A DNA stretch of 64,000 bases from positions 1,149,594 to 1,213,593 of the forward strand of contig NZ_JABMKV010000002.1 in the NCBI RefSeq assembly GCF_013204825.1, read 5' to 3'. A model generated the notes under the pieces. The model was not told the DNA's origin. It ran no database searches and saw only the letters and a list, made by a program, of their open reading frames with translations. This document shows positions 44,815 to 54,278 of the stretch, in pieces. The position numbers were made by a program, and so were the translations under genes. How positions within the stretch are numbered: the first letter of the stretch is position 1; each line of letters opens with the position of its first letter. This DNA is from Pedobacter boryungensis (GTDB taxonomy: Bacteria > Bacteroidota > Bacteroidia > Sphingobacteriales > Sphingobacteriaceae).

Positions 44815-47352
44815 ATGGAAGCTAAATTTTCTCCACAAGTAAAAGACGTGATTTCTTTTAGCAGGGAAGAAGCCCTGAGATTAGGACACGATTATATAGG
44901 CGCAGAGCATTTGTTATTGGGCCTTATTCGCGAAGGTGATGGTATGGCCATAAAGATTTTAAGATCTTTAGGGGTAGATACTGCGAAACTTCGTCGCTCT
45001 ATTGAAGAAGCTGTTCGTGGCACATCTAGCGTTACAGTTAATTTGGGTAATATCCCATTAACAAAACAGGCTGAAAAGGTATTAAAGATAACTTATCTAG
45101 AAGCGAAAATATTTAAAAGCGATTTAATTGGTACAGAGCATTTATTGTTATCTATTTTAAGAGATGATGATAATATTGCTTCGCAAATTTTATTGCAATA
45201 CAGCGTTACCTACGAAATTTTTAAACAGGAGGTCGAAGTCAACAAAAATGGCTTTAGAGACGAAGCGCAAGGTGGTGGTACTGCTGGTGGTGGCGATGAC
45301 GATTTTCAAGAAGAAGAAAGTTTTAGCACACCTAAAAAGGTTTCGGATATTAAATCTAAAACCCCTGTATTAGATAATTTTGGTCGTGATTTAACACGTG
45401 CTGCCGAAGAAGGTCGTTTAGATCCAATCGTTGGTCGTGAAAAAGAAATTGAACGTGTTTCTCAAATTTTATCACGTAGAAAGAAAAACAATCCAATTTT
45501 AATTGGTGAACCAGGTGTTGGTAAAAGTGCCATTGCAGAAGGTTTAGCATTGAGAATTGTACAACGCAAAGTTTCTCGTGTTTTATTTAATAAACGTGTT
45601 GTTACGTTAGATTTAGCGTCATTAGTGGCTGGTACAAAGTACCGTGGTCAGTTCGAAGAACGCATGAAAGCGGTAATGAATGAGCTAGAAAAATCTACCG
45701 ATGTAATTTTGTTTATAGATGAAATTCATACCATTGTTGGTGCAGGTGGCGCATCTGGATCTTTAGACGCATCGAATATGTTTAAACCTGCATTAGCCAG
45801 GGGCGAAATACAATGTATTGGCGCAACTACATTAGATGAATATCGTCAGTACATTGAAAAAGATGGAGCGTTAGATCGTCGTTTCCAAAAAGTAATGATC
45901 GAGCCAGCTTCACCAGATGAAACGATTGAGATTTTAAATCGTATTAAAGAAAAATATGAAGAACATCATGGTGTTACCTACACAGATGAGGCTATAAATG
46001 CTTGTGTTGCATTAACATCTAGATATATTACTGATCGTTTTTTACCAGATAAGGCGATTGACGCATTAGACGAAGCGGGTTCTAGAGTGCATTTAACCAA
46101 TATTCATGTTCCAGAAAATATTATCACTATTGAAAGTAAAATAGAAGATATTAAGATTGAAAAGAATAAAGTGGTTAAAAGCCAGAAATACGAAGAAGCT
46201 GCTAAATTGCGTGACACAGAGAAAAACCTCTTAGAGGAATTAGATCGTGCCAAAGCAGAATGGGAAGCTGAAACAAAAACTAAACGTTACGAAGTTTCAG
46301 AAGATAATGTAGCTGAAGTAGTTTCTATGATGACTGGTATTCCTTTGCAACGTGTAGGCCAGACAGATAGTGTGAAACTATTAAATATGTACGATACTGT
46401 TGCAGAGAAAATTATTGGTCAAGATGATGCAATTAAGAAATTAACGAAAGCAATACAACGTACAAGAGCTGGATTAAAAGATCCTAAAAAACCAATTGGT
46501 TCATTTATTTTCTTAGGTCCAACAGGTGTTGGTAAAACTGAATTAGCAAAAGAATTGGCTCGTTTTATGTTTGATAGCGATGATTCGCTAATTCAAATTG
46601 ACATGAGTGAGTACATGGAAAAATTTGCCGTTTCTCGATTAGTAGGAGCGCCTCCTGGATATGTTGGTTATGAAGAAGGTGGTCAGTTAACAGAAAAAGT
46701 TAGAAGAAAACCATATGCGGTTATCTTATTAGATGAGATTGAAAAAGCTCACCCAGATGTATTTAATATCTTGTTACAAGTATTGGATGAAGGTCAGTTG
46801 ACAGATAGTTTAGGCAGAAAAGTTGATTTTAGAAATACAATTATCATCATGACATCTAACATTGGCGCCCGTCAATTGAAAGATTTCGGAGCAGGTGTTG
46901 GTTTCTCTACTTCAGCAAAGGTTAATCAGAGCGATGCGCATAGCCGTGGGGTAATTGAAAATGCATTAAAACGTGCTTTTGCTCCTGAATTTTTAAACAG
47001 GGTAGATGATGTAGTTGTGTTTAATAGTTTGGGTAAAGATGAAATCTTTAAAATTATTGATATCGAATTAAAATCATTATTTGGTCGTGTACATAATTTA
47101 GGTTATGAAGTAAAATTGACTGATGCTGCAAAAGAATTTATTGCAGATAAAGGTTTCGACAGTAATTTTGGTGCACGTCCATTGAAAAGAGCTATTCAGA
47201 AATATTTAGAAGATCCAATTGCTGAAGAAATCTTGAAAGGAGATATTCATGATGGAGATACTTTAGAAATCGATTACGATAAAGAGAAAGAAGAAATTAC
47301 TGTTGCCCATAAAAGTGATGGTAAGAAGAAGAAAAAAGAAGAAGGAGCTTAA
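44815..47352 (+). CDS. clpC: Clp protease ATPase subunit ClpC
   Basis: The 845-aa AAA+ unfoldase has the double Clp_N repeat (1-145), a first ATPase with GEPGVGKSA, the UVR-containing coiled-coil middle domain (KSQKYEEAAKLRDTEKNLLEEL), and a second ATPase with GPTGVGKTE. It ends in a D2-small domain and a lysine-rich tail. The UVR motif identifies ClpC rather than ClpA or ClpB. It feeds proteins to ClpP. No mcsAB or ctsR genes are adjacent. It is monocistronic, with its own terminator. Confidence 0.95.
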   Translation: MEAKFSPQVKDVISFSREEALRLGHDYIGAEHLLLGLIREGDGMAIKILRSLGVDTAKLRRSIEEAVRGTSSVTVNLGNIPLTKQAEKVLKITYLEAKIFKSDLIGTEHLLLSILRDDDNIASQILLQYSVTYEIFKQEVEVNKNGFRDEAQGGGTAGGGDDDFQEEESFSTPKKVSDIKSKTPVLDNFGRDLTRAAEEGRLDPIVGREKEIERVSQILSRRKKNNPILIGEPGVGKSAIAEGLALRIVQRKVSRVLFNKRVVTLDLASLVAGTKYRGQFEERMKAVMNELEKSTDVILFIDEIHTIVGAGGASGSLDASNMFKPALARGEIQCIGATTLDEYRQYIEKDGALDRRFQKVMIEPASPDETIEILNRIKEKYEEHHGVTYTDEAINACVALTSRYITDRFLPDKAIDALDEAGSRVHLTNIHVPENIITIESKIEDIKIEKNKVVKSQKYEEAAKLRDTEKNLLEELDRAKAEWEAETKTKRYEVSEDNVAEVVSMMTGIPLQRVGQTDSVKLLNMYDTVAEKIIGQDDAIKKLTKAIQRTRAGLKDPKKPIGSFIFLGPTGVGKTELAKELARFMFDSDDSLIQIDMSEYMEKFAVSRLVGAPPGYVGYEEGGQLTEKVRRKPYAVILLDEIEKAHPDVFNILLQVLDEGQLTDSLGRKVDFRNTIIIMTSNIGARQLKDFGAGVGFSTSAKVNQSDAHSRGVIENALKRAFAPEFLNRVDDVVVFNSLGKDEIFKIIDIELKSLFGRVHNLGYEVKLTDAAKEFIADKGFDSNFGARPLKRAIQKYLEDPIAEEILKGDIHDGDTLEIDYDKEKEEITVAHKSDGKKKKKEEGA

Positions 47353-47369
47353 TTTAGTCCACTTTAGAG

Positions 47370-47407
47370 AAAACCCTGTTTAGATGATTCTATACGGGGT
47401 TTTTTTG
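47370..47407 (+). terminator. clpC terminator
   Basis: AAACCCTGT pairs with ACGGGGTTT across a 14-nt loop and runs into seven T. Confidence 0.8.
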
Positions 47408-47503
47408 TTTAAGTCTAAGCCATAGCCTCTTAGTACTGCAGAGTTCTTCTATATCTTCGTTAGATCTAATCACTTCTTAACATAATCTAGTCTATTTTCC
47501 GTA

Positions 47504-47561
47504 TAAATACGTAATTATTTCGTTAAATACGTGTTTTTTATTCTAACAAGTTGTAAATTTG
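47504..47561 (+). promoter_or_regulatory. Direct-repeat site plus promoter upstream of the mini-protein pair
   Basis: TAAATACGT occurs at 47504-47512 and 47524-47532, 20 bp apart (two helical turns). A -7 box TAAATTTG follows at 47554-47561. The repeats sit around -40 to -65 relative to the likely start, a normal activator position. The rest of the gap 47408-47686 holds nothing I recognise. Confidence 0.45.
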
Positions 47562-47686
47562 TGTAGTTAAATTTAAAGTTAAGACTACAGATTTAATTAT
47601 CACGTATATGATTGATATTAACTTATCCATTAACGCTTTTCTCCCTAGGCATGGATTTTTTAATAAAATAGATTGAATTAATAACC

Positions 47687-48016
47687 ATGCTAAAATATAT
47701 AATTCTACTTTTATTTACTTTGTCTTTGTCAAACAATGTTAAGGCAGCAACTGGCTGTATTCTTAATTCTAACTTGACAAAGATTTATACTTCAGTGCAA
47801 AATGGTACTAATTATAAATCAAATTCTTCTTCTACTGCGTTAACAGGCTGTACCTATAAACAAACTACAAGTCCTTGTACAGTAAGTGGTGCTGGACCAG
47901 CGTTTTTAGGTGATACAACAATATTAAATTGCCCATTAGATTATTATACTTGGTTAATCTTGCTAGTTTTTAGCGGGTTTGGATTTTTCTATATTCGCAA
48001 TAAAGCTTTGATTTGA
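47687..48016 (+). CDS. Secreted mini-protein with C-terminal sorting-type tail (copy 1)
   Basis: The 109-aa precursor has a signal peptide (ending VKAA), a 55-residue Ser/Thr-rich middle with four to five cysteines (ATGCILNSN, LTGCTYKQ, SPCTVSG, LNCPLDYY), and a C-terminal helix (TWLILLVFSGFGFFYI) followed by the basic RNKALI. The P-[IL]-D-Y motif, helix and basic end form a tripartite C-terminal signal like the CTERM domains processed by exosortase or rhombosortase-type enzymes (PID-CTERM style in Bacteroidota). The next gene is a paralogue. No sorting enzyme lies in the window. Confidence 0.7.
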   Translation: MLKYIILLLFTLSLSNNVKAATGCILNSNLTKIYTSVQNGTNYKSNSSSTALTGCTYKQTTSPCTVSGAGPAFLGDTTILNCPLDYYTWLILLVFSGFGFFYIRNKALI

Positions 48017-48093
48017 ATTAATTTTCACAGAAATATTATGACATTTAATAAAAAGGAATAGCTATCTTAGTATAGCTAATTTAGCTTGCTCTC

Positions 48094-48429
48094 ATGTCAA
48101 AATTTTTCATCGTATTATTGGTCGCTTTTGGACTTTCTATTTCCGTAAATGCGGCAACTGGTTGTGTCCTTAACTCTAACCTATCAAAAATTTATACTTC
48201 ATTACAAAGTGGCACAACTTATAGGTCAACGACTTCTTCTAACGCACTTTCAGGTTGTGTATATAAACAAACCACAAATCCTTGTACTGTAAGTGGGTTA
48301 GGGTCAGGATTTTTAGGTGATACAACTATATTAAATTGTCCAATAGATGATTATAATATGTTAATCTTGCTCGTTGTAGCGGGATTAGGTTTCTTTTACA
48401 TTCGTAAAAAAAACTTGATCTTAAATTAG
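48094..48429 (+). CDS. Secreted mini-protein with C-terminal sorting-type tail (copy 2)
   Basis: The 111-aa precursor is a clear paralogue of the preceding gene, with the same signal peptide, cysteine pattern (ATGCVLNSN, LSGCVYKQ, NPCTVSG, LNCPIDDY), C-terminal helix and basic end (IRKKNLILN). The sorting motif reads PIDDY. The central part differs mainly in Ser/Thr positions, which suggests selection for spacing and cysteines rather than exact sequence. It is 77 bp downstream of copy 1 and its 3' end overlaps the convergent ATP-grasp gene by 9 nt. Confidence 0.7.
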   Translation: MSKFFIVLLVAFGLSISVNAATGCVLNSNLSKIYTSLQSGTTYRSTTSSNALSGCVYKQTTNPCTVSGLGSGFLGDTTILNCPIDDYNMLILLVVAGLGFFYIRKKNLILN

Positions 48430-49293
48430 TTTCATTAATGCTTCATAATAATTCTCCAAAGCTTTTTCTTCTGTAGCTAGGAAAAGAAAAGGCTCAATAA
48501 GCTCTAATTCCATCAATAAAAACTCGTCATTCACAATTGCGCCATCAACTCTAGCATACAAACAATCTTTTGCAAAATGATTAACATATTGCTGCGCTGT
48601 TGCTAATAAATGTTGAGAGGGATGCTGCGGATGTATTGTTCCACCAAAGGTGTGTTGTACTCTAAAATCTCCAGATTTTGCTTTTTTTAATAACGCATGA
48701 CTAAATTCTCCACCAAAAAACAGCAAGGACCATTCACCAGTTTCTTCGATTTCACTTAGAAATGGTTGAAGAATAAAATCTTCCTTTTGAAGTAAATCGT
48801 TAAGTTTTGTGCTGATCTCTTCAGCGTTTATTGCTGTAACTTTAAATGTATTTTTAGAGCCACCGCTTACAGATGGTTTAACAATAATTTTATCTGTACT
48901 TAGTTTTTCAAAGTAATCTTGTAGGTTGATTTTTTGTCCTTTATCAATAAAAATACTTGGTGTTACTTTCAATCCAGCTTTTTCAATATCCTGCAAATAA
49001 TGTTTGTCTGCATTCCACTTTACAATATCGATTGGATTTAAAAGTTTAACGTTTTTGTTTTTCAAACTTTCTAACCATTGATAAAAGTCAGTGATTAAAT
49101 CAAAATAATCCCAAGGAGATTTTAGAATGGCTATGTCATAACATTCCCAATTCACTTGAGGATCGTTCCAAATTACTTTCTGAATATTTAAGTTTTTCGA
49201 TTTTAGAAACCTTAAAAGAGAATCGTCTTCATTTTCGACAGTTGGAGAAGTGTAAGCTCCTTTATCCTGATAAGTAACTAAGGCAATATTCAT
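48421..49293 (-). CDS. ATP-grasp enzyme, glutathione-synthetase-like
   Basis: The 290-aa protein has an N-terminal pre-ATP-grasp domain (MNIALVTYQDKGAYTSPT) and the ATP-grasp core with DKIIVKPSVSGGSKNTF, DFILQPFLSEIEETGEWSLLFF and a metal site in LLMELELIEPFLF (ELE..EP). It should ligate a carboxylate to an amine or similar nucleophile using ATP. Relatives include DcsG-type and RimK-like ligases, and the substrate is unknown. It ends inside the 3' end of the second mini-protein gene. Confidence 0.8.
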   Translation of the reverse strand: MNIALVTYQDKGAYTSPTVENEDDSLLRFLKSKNLNIQKVIWNDPQVNWECYDIAILKSPWDYFDLITDFYQWLESLKNKNVKLLNPIDIVKWNADKHYLQDIEKAGLKVTPSIFIDKGQKINLQDYFEKLSTDKIIVKPSVSGGSKNTFKVTAINAEEISTKLNDLLQKEDFILQPFLSEIEETGEWSLLFFGGEFSHALLKKAKSGDFRVQHTFGGTIHPQHPSQHLLATAQQYVNHFAKDCLYARVDGAIVNDEFLLMELELIEPFLFLATEEKALENYYEALMKLI

Positions 49294-49337
49294 GTAATTG
49301 ATTTAAGATTTGAAGGTAATAAATTCTTTTTCTGATA

Positions 49338-50411
49338 TTAAAACAAATTTAACTGTGCGCTTGGAATTCTGAATAAAGAACTATCCAATTCAATATTTTC
49401 AATATTTAGTCCATTTAATCTGCAGTGAAGTTTGAATGTGTTTCTAATCATTTCTGCAAAATTACCTTCACCACGCATTCTTGTTCCAAAACGACTATCA
49501 TTTACATTTCCATTATGACAATTTTGTATTTGATGCCAAACTTTGTCAAATCGATCTGGAAAATTTTTGCGCAACCAGTCTTCAAATATTTTGTTAATCA
49601 CGCCATTTAATCTTACAACCGTATATCCTGCACGTTTGGCTCCATTGGTTGCACATGCTTTTAAAATTGCAGGCATTTCGTAGTCATTTAATCCTGGAAT
49701 CATCGGCGCTGCCATTACGCCTGTAGGTAAACCAACTTTACTTAGTTCTTCAATAATTTTTAAGCGCTGCTTAGCTGTAGTTGTTCTAGGTTCGAGTTTT
49801 AAACGTAGTTTTTCATCTAAACTAGTAATGGAAACATACACCGTGGCTAAATTTAGCTGTGCCATTTCCTGTAAAATATCTAAATCCCTTAAGATTAACG
49901 CATTTTTTGTAATCATAGAAATAGGTTGCTTATAGGCAAAAGCAATTTCTAAAAGCTGACGAGTAAGTTTAAACTTGCGTTCTGCTGGTTGATAACAATC
50001 AGTATTTCCAGATAAAGATATCGGATAGGCATCCCAACTCTTTCTTTCTAAAAATTTCTTGAAAAGTTCTGGTGCATCTTTTTTTACGATTATTTTTCGT
50101 TCAAAATCTAATCCTGCACTAAAGCCCCAATATTCATGAGAATTACGGGCGTAACAATAAATACATCCATGCTCACAACCTTGGTAAGGATTAAGAGAAT
50201 AAGCCATGCCAACATCTGGACTATCAACTTTGTTTACAACAGATTTAGATGTTCCAAAAATGAAAGTTGTTTTAGCATTTGGTTCTTCCCAATCATCAAT
50301 CCCTTCTACATGCTCTTTTGCTAAAGAATTTTTTAAGAATTTATTAGAAGTGTTAAATTGTGCTCCACGACCTGTTAAATAATTATCTGGACTTCCTTCC
50401 TTGCTGCTCAT
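49338..50411 (-). CDS. PA0069-family radical SAM protein
   Basis: The 357-aa protein has the cluster motif C79-x3-C83-x2-C86 in NPYQGCEHGCIYCYARN, followed by the family segment SHEYWGFSAGLDFERKIIVK. GNTDCYQPAERKFKLTRQLLE and the later MAAPMIPGLND also fit the PA0069/Rv2578c group, which is related to spore photoproduct lyase. Its reaction is unknown. It lies 44 bp upstream of the ATP-grasp gene on the same strand and may be co-transcribed. Confidence 0.88.
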   Translation of the reverse strand: MSSKEGSPDNYLTGRGAQFNTSNKFLKNSLAKEHVEGIDDWEEPNAKTTFIFGTSKSVVNKVDSPDVGMAYSLNPYQGCEHGCIYCYARNSHEYWGFSAGLDFERKIIVKKDAPELFKKFLERKSWDAYPISLSGNTDCYQPAERKFKLTRQLLEIAFAYKQPISMITKNALILRDLDILQEMAQLNLATVYVSITSLDEKLRLKLEPRTTTAKQRLKIIEELSKVGLPTGVMAAPMIPGLNDYEMPAILKACATNGAKRAGYTVVRLNGVINKIFEDWLRKNFPDRFDKVWHQIQNCHNGNVNDSRFGTRMRGEGNFAEMIRNTFKLHCRLNGLNIENIELDSSLFRIPSAQLNLF

Positions 50412-50470
50412 GAACTAAAATTACTAATATTTTTAGTAAATTTAGTTTTGAATTTTCAACAAAATGTTTA

Positions 50471-52891
50471 TTATTTAATACGACCATTCTCGTTTTCTAA
50501 GGCAGAATTCCGAGATCTTGGGCCTTTAGCTTTACTATCTGCAAATTTATATGTGAAGTTTAGTTTAATTTGACGAGTTTCAAAATAGCTGTAATTCTTC
50601 ATATAAAAACCCTCAAAATTCTGAGTAGAATATCCTTTACTTCCCTTGTAAATATCTGTAAATGCCAATCTTAATGTTGCACTATTTTTTAAAAAGTTTC
50701 TTTGTAAACCTAAATCGATTTGACTTGTAGGCTTCATAATCTGATTTCCTCCAATCAATCTTCTCGAAGTTAAAAATCCTAAAACTTCTCCAGTAATTTC
50801 ATAAGGCATTTTAAAGCGTTGCTGAATATTTAATCTACCAGCAAACTGTTTTAGGTTTAAATTTCTGTATTGATCAAAAGCAATTTTGTTTTGAATATGA
50901 TACACTGATCCATTAAAGGTAATATCCCACCATTTGGTAGGATTATATATTTGAGTTATCGAAAGTGATATATTTCGTTGTATGCCTAGATTTCTAGGAA
51001 TCATTACGATGCTAGTTTTAGCTACTGTATCTGTAATGCTTGCGCTGAAATCAGATGTGTGAGCGAAATTTAGACTTACTATTGTATTGCTTTTATACGC
51101 ATATTGTAGTGTAAAACGATGACTTAATTGCGGTTTTAAAAATGGATTACCTTGCCAAAAAGAAAGTTCATCTAATAAATAAACAAAAGGATTTAAGTCG
51201 TTGTAAGCTGGTCTATCTATCCTCCTTGAGTAACCAAATGAGAAATTATGGTTTTCTGATGCTTTAACTGATGCACTAAAGGATGGAAAGAGATTAGTGT
51301 AATTTCTCTTAATATTTTCTAGTGAATCTTTTCCGTTCATTTTAAAAGCTAACTCACCTTCTGAATCAGAATTTTCCACACGTAAACCTCCTTGTAAAAC
51401 CCATTTTCCAAATGGCTTTTTGTAATTTACATAAGCACTTGTAATGTTCTCATCAAATGTAAATGTATTAGATATTCGTTCATCAAACACTTCATTTTGA
51501 TTAAACACTTGGAAGAATCTAGAGTTATTCGTGGTTTCAATTGCAGAATATTTAGCGCCGGTCTCTAGCTTTCCTTTCCAAAGATTTGTTGTATAATCTG
51601 CTTTTATAGCTTTTAAATAAATCTTTGCTCCATTTAAAGTTCTGTAGTAATTTTCTTGCGTAAGTGTATTTTGTGTGGTGTAAATATTAGATTGTAAGTT
51701 GCCAGCGCTTTTTTCATAATAACCGTAATCTGCATCTATATTGATAATTTTACCTAAAGAATCTTCATATTTATAATTTAGGTTTACATTATACCTTTGC
51801 GTATTTTGATGATAATAGTCATTTATTGCGCTTAACGTTTGGTCTATTGTTGAAGAATTTGGTAAACCGATATCTGTTTTAGTATCGGTAATTCCTCCAC
51901 CAAAAATAAAATTACCATTCACTAAAATGCCGACTGTATTTTTATCATTTAAATTGTAATCGATGCCCAAACGAGTACCCATTTTTTTTCGTTTATCTAT
52001 ATCATCAGTAAAACTATTATAGGTTTTACCATTCTGAATTCTATCAGACCCATATAAATAAGAATAGTAACCAAGAAAATGATTGTAGCTACCATAAATA
52101 TTTAATTTATCATTTCTATAATTAAAAGATAAATCTTGATTTTGTCTTAAATATACACCATATGAAAGACCGGTTGTTGTTGTTCCATTAAAACCTACAT
52201 TTTGAGATTTCAATCTTTTAATATTGATTATTCCTGAAGAACCAGCAGCATCATATTTTGCTGTTGGACTATTAATAATTTCAATGGATTTAATTTCTGA
52301 TGCTGGCATCGACCTTAATAAATCTACAATTTCTTTACTGGATAGATAGGTCTGTTTTCCATCTAATAATATCATCGCACCCTGCTTGCCATTTAAGGCA
52401 ATAGAATTATTATTGTCAATAAAAATTCCTGGAGCATTTTTTAGCGCATCAAGTGCATTTCCACCTTGTGCAGTAATACTCTTTGCAACATTATACGTAA
52501 TGCTATTTGCATCAACTTCTATTAAATTTTGTTTTTTTTGGACCACAACCTCATTTAGGGTTTGAGAATTGCTTGTTAAGTAAATTTCACCTAAATCTTT
52601 ATTGTCAAGTTCAAATATTGATTTATAAGTTTCAAAACCAATATGCTTAATTATTAGGGTGTATGTACCTTTTAAATTAAAACTTAATTCAAATATTCCA
52701 TTAACTGTTGATACAGTCTTTGCGATTTCTTTATTATCTAAATTGATAAGAGATACAGTTGCACCATTTATTGTTTGCTTATTTTCAGTTAATATTTTAC
52801 CTTTTATTTTAAAGGATAATGCTTGAGCAAACAGCGTGATATTTGTGATAAGGAAGATAAAAACGAAAAGTAAAATTCTAAAAGAGTGCAT
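50471..52891 (-). CDS. TonB-dependent-receptor-like outer-membrane protein
   Basis: The 806-aa protein has a signal peptide (cleavage about FAQ), a carboxypeptidase-regulatory-like domain (about 25-110; KGKILTENKQTINGATVSLINLD), a plug (about 115-225; LDALKNAPGIFIDNNNSIAL) and a long beta-barrel of the OMP_b-brl_3 type, with motifs such as GYSRRIDRPAYNDLNPF. This resembles Bacteroidota outer-membrane receptors without an obvious TonB box. The ligand is unknown. No SusD partner is adjacent. Two regulatory-domain proteins lie directly upstream. Confidence 0.88.
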   Translation of the reverse strand: MHSFRILLFVFIFLITNITLFAQALSFKIKGKILTENKQTINGATVSLINLDNKEIAKTVSTVNGIFELSFNLKGTYTLIIKHIGFETYKSIFELDNKDLGEIYLTSNSQTLNEVVVQKKQNLIEVDANSITYNVAKSITAQGGNALDALKNAPGIFIDNNNSIALNGKQGAMILLDGKQTYLSSKEIVDLLRSMPASEIKSIEIINSPTAKYDAAGSSGIINIKRLKSQNVGFNGTTTTGLSYGVYLRQNQDLSFNYRNDKLNIYGSYNHFLGYYSYLYGSDRIQNGKTYNSFTDDIDKRKKMGTRLGIDYNLNDKNTVGILVNGNFIFGGGITDTKTDIGLPNSSTIDQTLSAINDYYHQNTQRYNVNLNYKYEDSLGKIINIDADYGYYEKSAGNLQSNIYTTQNTLTQENYYRTLNGAKIYLKAIKADYTTNLWKGKLETGAKYSAIETTNNSRFFQVFNQNEVFDERISNTFTFDENITSAYVNYKKPFGKWVLQGGLRVENSDSEGELAFKMNGKDSLENIKRNYTNLFPSFSASVKASENHNFSFGYSRRIDRPAYNDLNPFVYLLDELSFWQGNPFLKPQLSHRFTLQYAYKSNTIVSLNFAHTSDFSASITDTVAKTSIVMIPRNLGIQRNISLSITQIYNPTKWWDITFNGSVYHIQNKIAFDQYRNLNLKQFAGRLNIQQRFKMPYEITGEVLGFLTSRRLIGGNQIMKPTSQIDLGLQRNFLKNSATLRLAFTDIYKGSKGYSTQNFEGFYMKNYSYFETRQIKLNFTYKFADSKAKGPRSRNSALENENGRIK

Positions 52892-52969
52892 CTAGTAAGT
52901 CATGTATGTTAACCTAAGATGCAATTTATAATCTAATAATTGGATGAAATAATGTAACAATTAAGACAA

Positions 52970-54208
52970 TTACAAACGTTTCACCAAAGGAACATAATCC
53001 ATTGGAACCATATCAGCTACTTTTTCGTATGCCCAAAATCCTTCAAATAAAAGAGAACGAGAATCTAAAATCCCTCCCCCTTCATAAAAACGAATTGGAC
53101 CACCTGTTAGTTTCGCAATCGAAAGTTCATAATCTGGAATATATAAAGGTCTAAAAATCCAAAACCCAGAATTAGAATATGCCGTAGATTCCCTTTCCTT
53201 GGTGTAGATGACACATAAAGAATTTGTATAATTTAATAGCTTTAAATCTTTATTGTAATAATGAACTAAGGTATCTGGCAGCACTTCTGCATTATTAAAT
53301 TTATCAAGGAATTTTGGTAAAGCTTGTTGTTTTTGCCAATATGCCAATAATGAAGTATCGATTTTCGCTACATTTTTGCGAATTCCAGTTTTGCCTGGTG
53401 GATTTTTAAGGGCTAAAATATTTTTATTGATAATACTATCTTGAGCTCGATTTTGGTTAGGAACTTTTATCATCTTGTTGATGATAAAACCTTCCTCTTT
53501 ACTAGTTCCTTTATAAAGTGATTTGAAAAAATGTTGAGCAGAGCCGTAATAGGCAATTTCTCTCAAATCAATGTATTTCTTGTTTTTAGCATTAGATGGT
53601 TTTAATTCTTCGAAAAAAGGTTTACCTGAATAATAAATAATGTTTGTACGCTTGTTATATTCAAAATAATCGAGCATGTATTTTATTCTATAGCCAAGTG
53701 CTTTATTTTCTATAATTAAAAATTCATCCGTTTTAACTGTTAATGTACTTGTTGTAATATCATAATCAACTCTCAATACCTGAGGATTTATTATTTTACA
53801 AGCTTTGGCATTTGGTGATGTTCCTATAAAATATTGTTTAAACTGATTGATATATTTTTGTCGATTAGGATCCGCTCTAATTACAACTTCATTTAACATT
53901 ACTGCATTTTCTTTTAAAACAAACTCCACATGAACAGATTTATCAGAAATGATAATGTTTTTTGAGAAGGGCAGATACCCCATCATTTGCACCAAAATAT
54001 CGTAGCTGCCAGGTTTTAAATTCGGAAGGTGAAATTTTCCATCACTATCTGTAGCAGTAGCAATTTTATATCCGCTTACATACACACCAGCTCCAGGCAA
54101 AGTTTCTTTTTGATCTTTTACAACGCCAGTAATAGAAAATGTATTTTGGGAATGGCCTTCAATACTAAAAAATAGGAGAATACAAGATAACAAGAGCGCT
54201 TTAAACAT
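52970..54208 (-). CDS. Carboxypeptidase-regulatory-domain envelope protein (copy 2)
   Basis: The 412-aa protein has a signal peptide (ending GHSQ), a CarboxypepD_reg-like beta sandwich (about 24-105; FSITGVVKDQKETLPGAGVYVSG…LPNLKPGSYDILVQMMGYLPFSK), and a conserved ~300-residue part with VIRADPNRQKYINQFKQYFIG and a C-terminus ending EKVADMVPMDYVPL. It is a clear paralogue of the next gene upstream. The regulatory domain usually mediates binding at the outer membrane. Position beside the TonB-type receptor suggests a joint role, but the substrate is unknown. Confidence 0.8.
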   Translation of the reverse strand: MFKALLLSCILLFFSIEGHSQNTFSITGVVKDQKETLPGAGVYVSGYKIATATDSDGKFHLPNLKPGSYDILVQMMGYLPFSKNIIISDKSVHVEFVLKENAVMLNEVVIRADPNRQKYINQFKQYFIGTSPNAKACKIINPQVLRVDYDITTSTLTVKTDEFLIIENKALGYRIKYMLDYFEYNKRTNIIYYSGKPFFEELKPSNAKNKKYIDLREIAYYGSAQHFFKSLYKGTSKEEGFIINKMIKVPNQNRAQDSIINKNILALKNPPGKTGIRKNVAKIDTSLLAYWQKQQALPKFLDKFNNAEVLPDTLVHYYNKDLKLLNYTNSLCVIYTKERESTAYSNSGFWIFRPLYIPDYELSIAKLTGGPIRFYEGGGILDSRSLLFEGFWAYEKVADMVPMDYVPLVKRL

Positions 54209-54278
54209 GGCAACTAATGTAATAAATAGGCTATATATTATTTAGTAATGAGAAGGAATTTAACTTTTTTAACATTTG

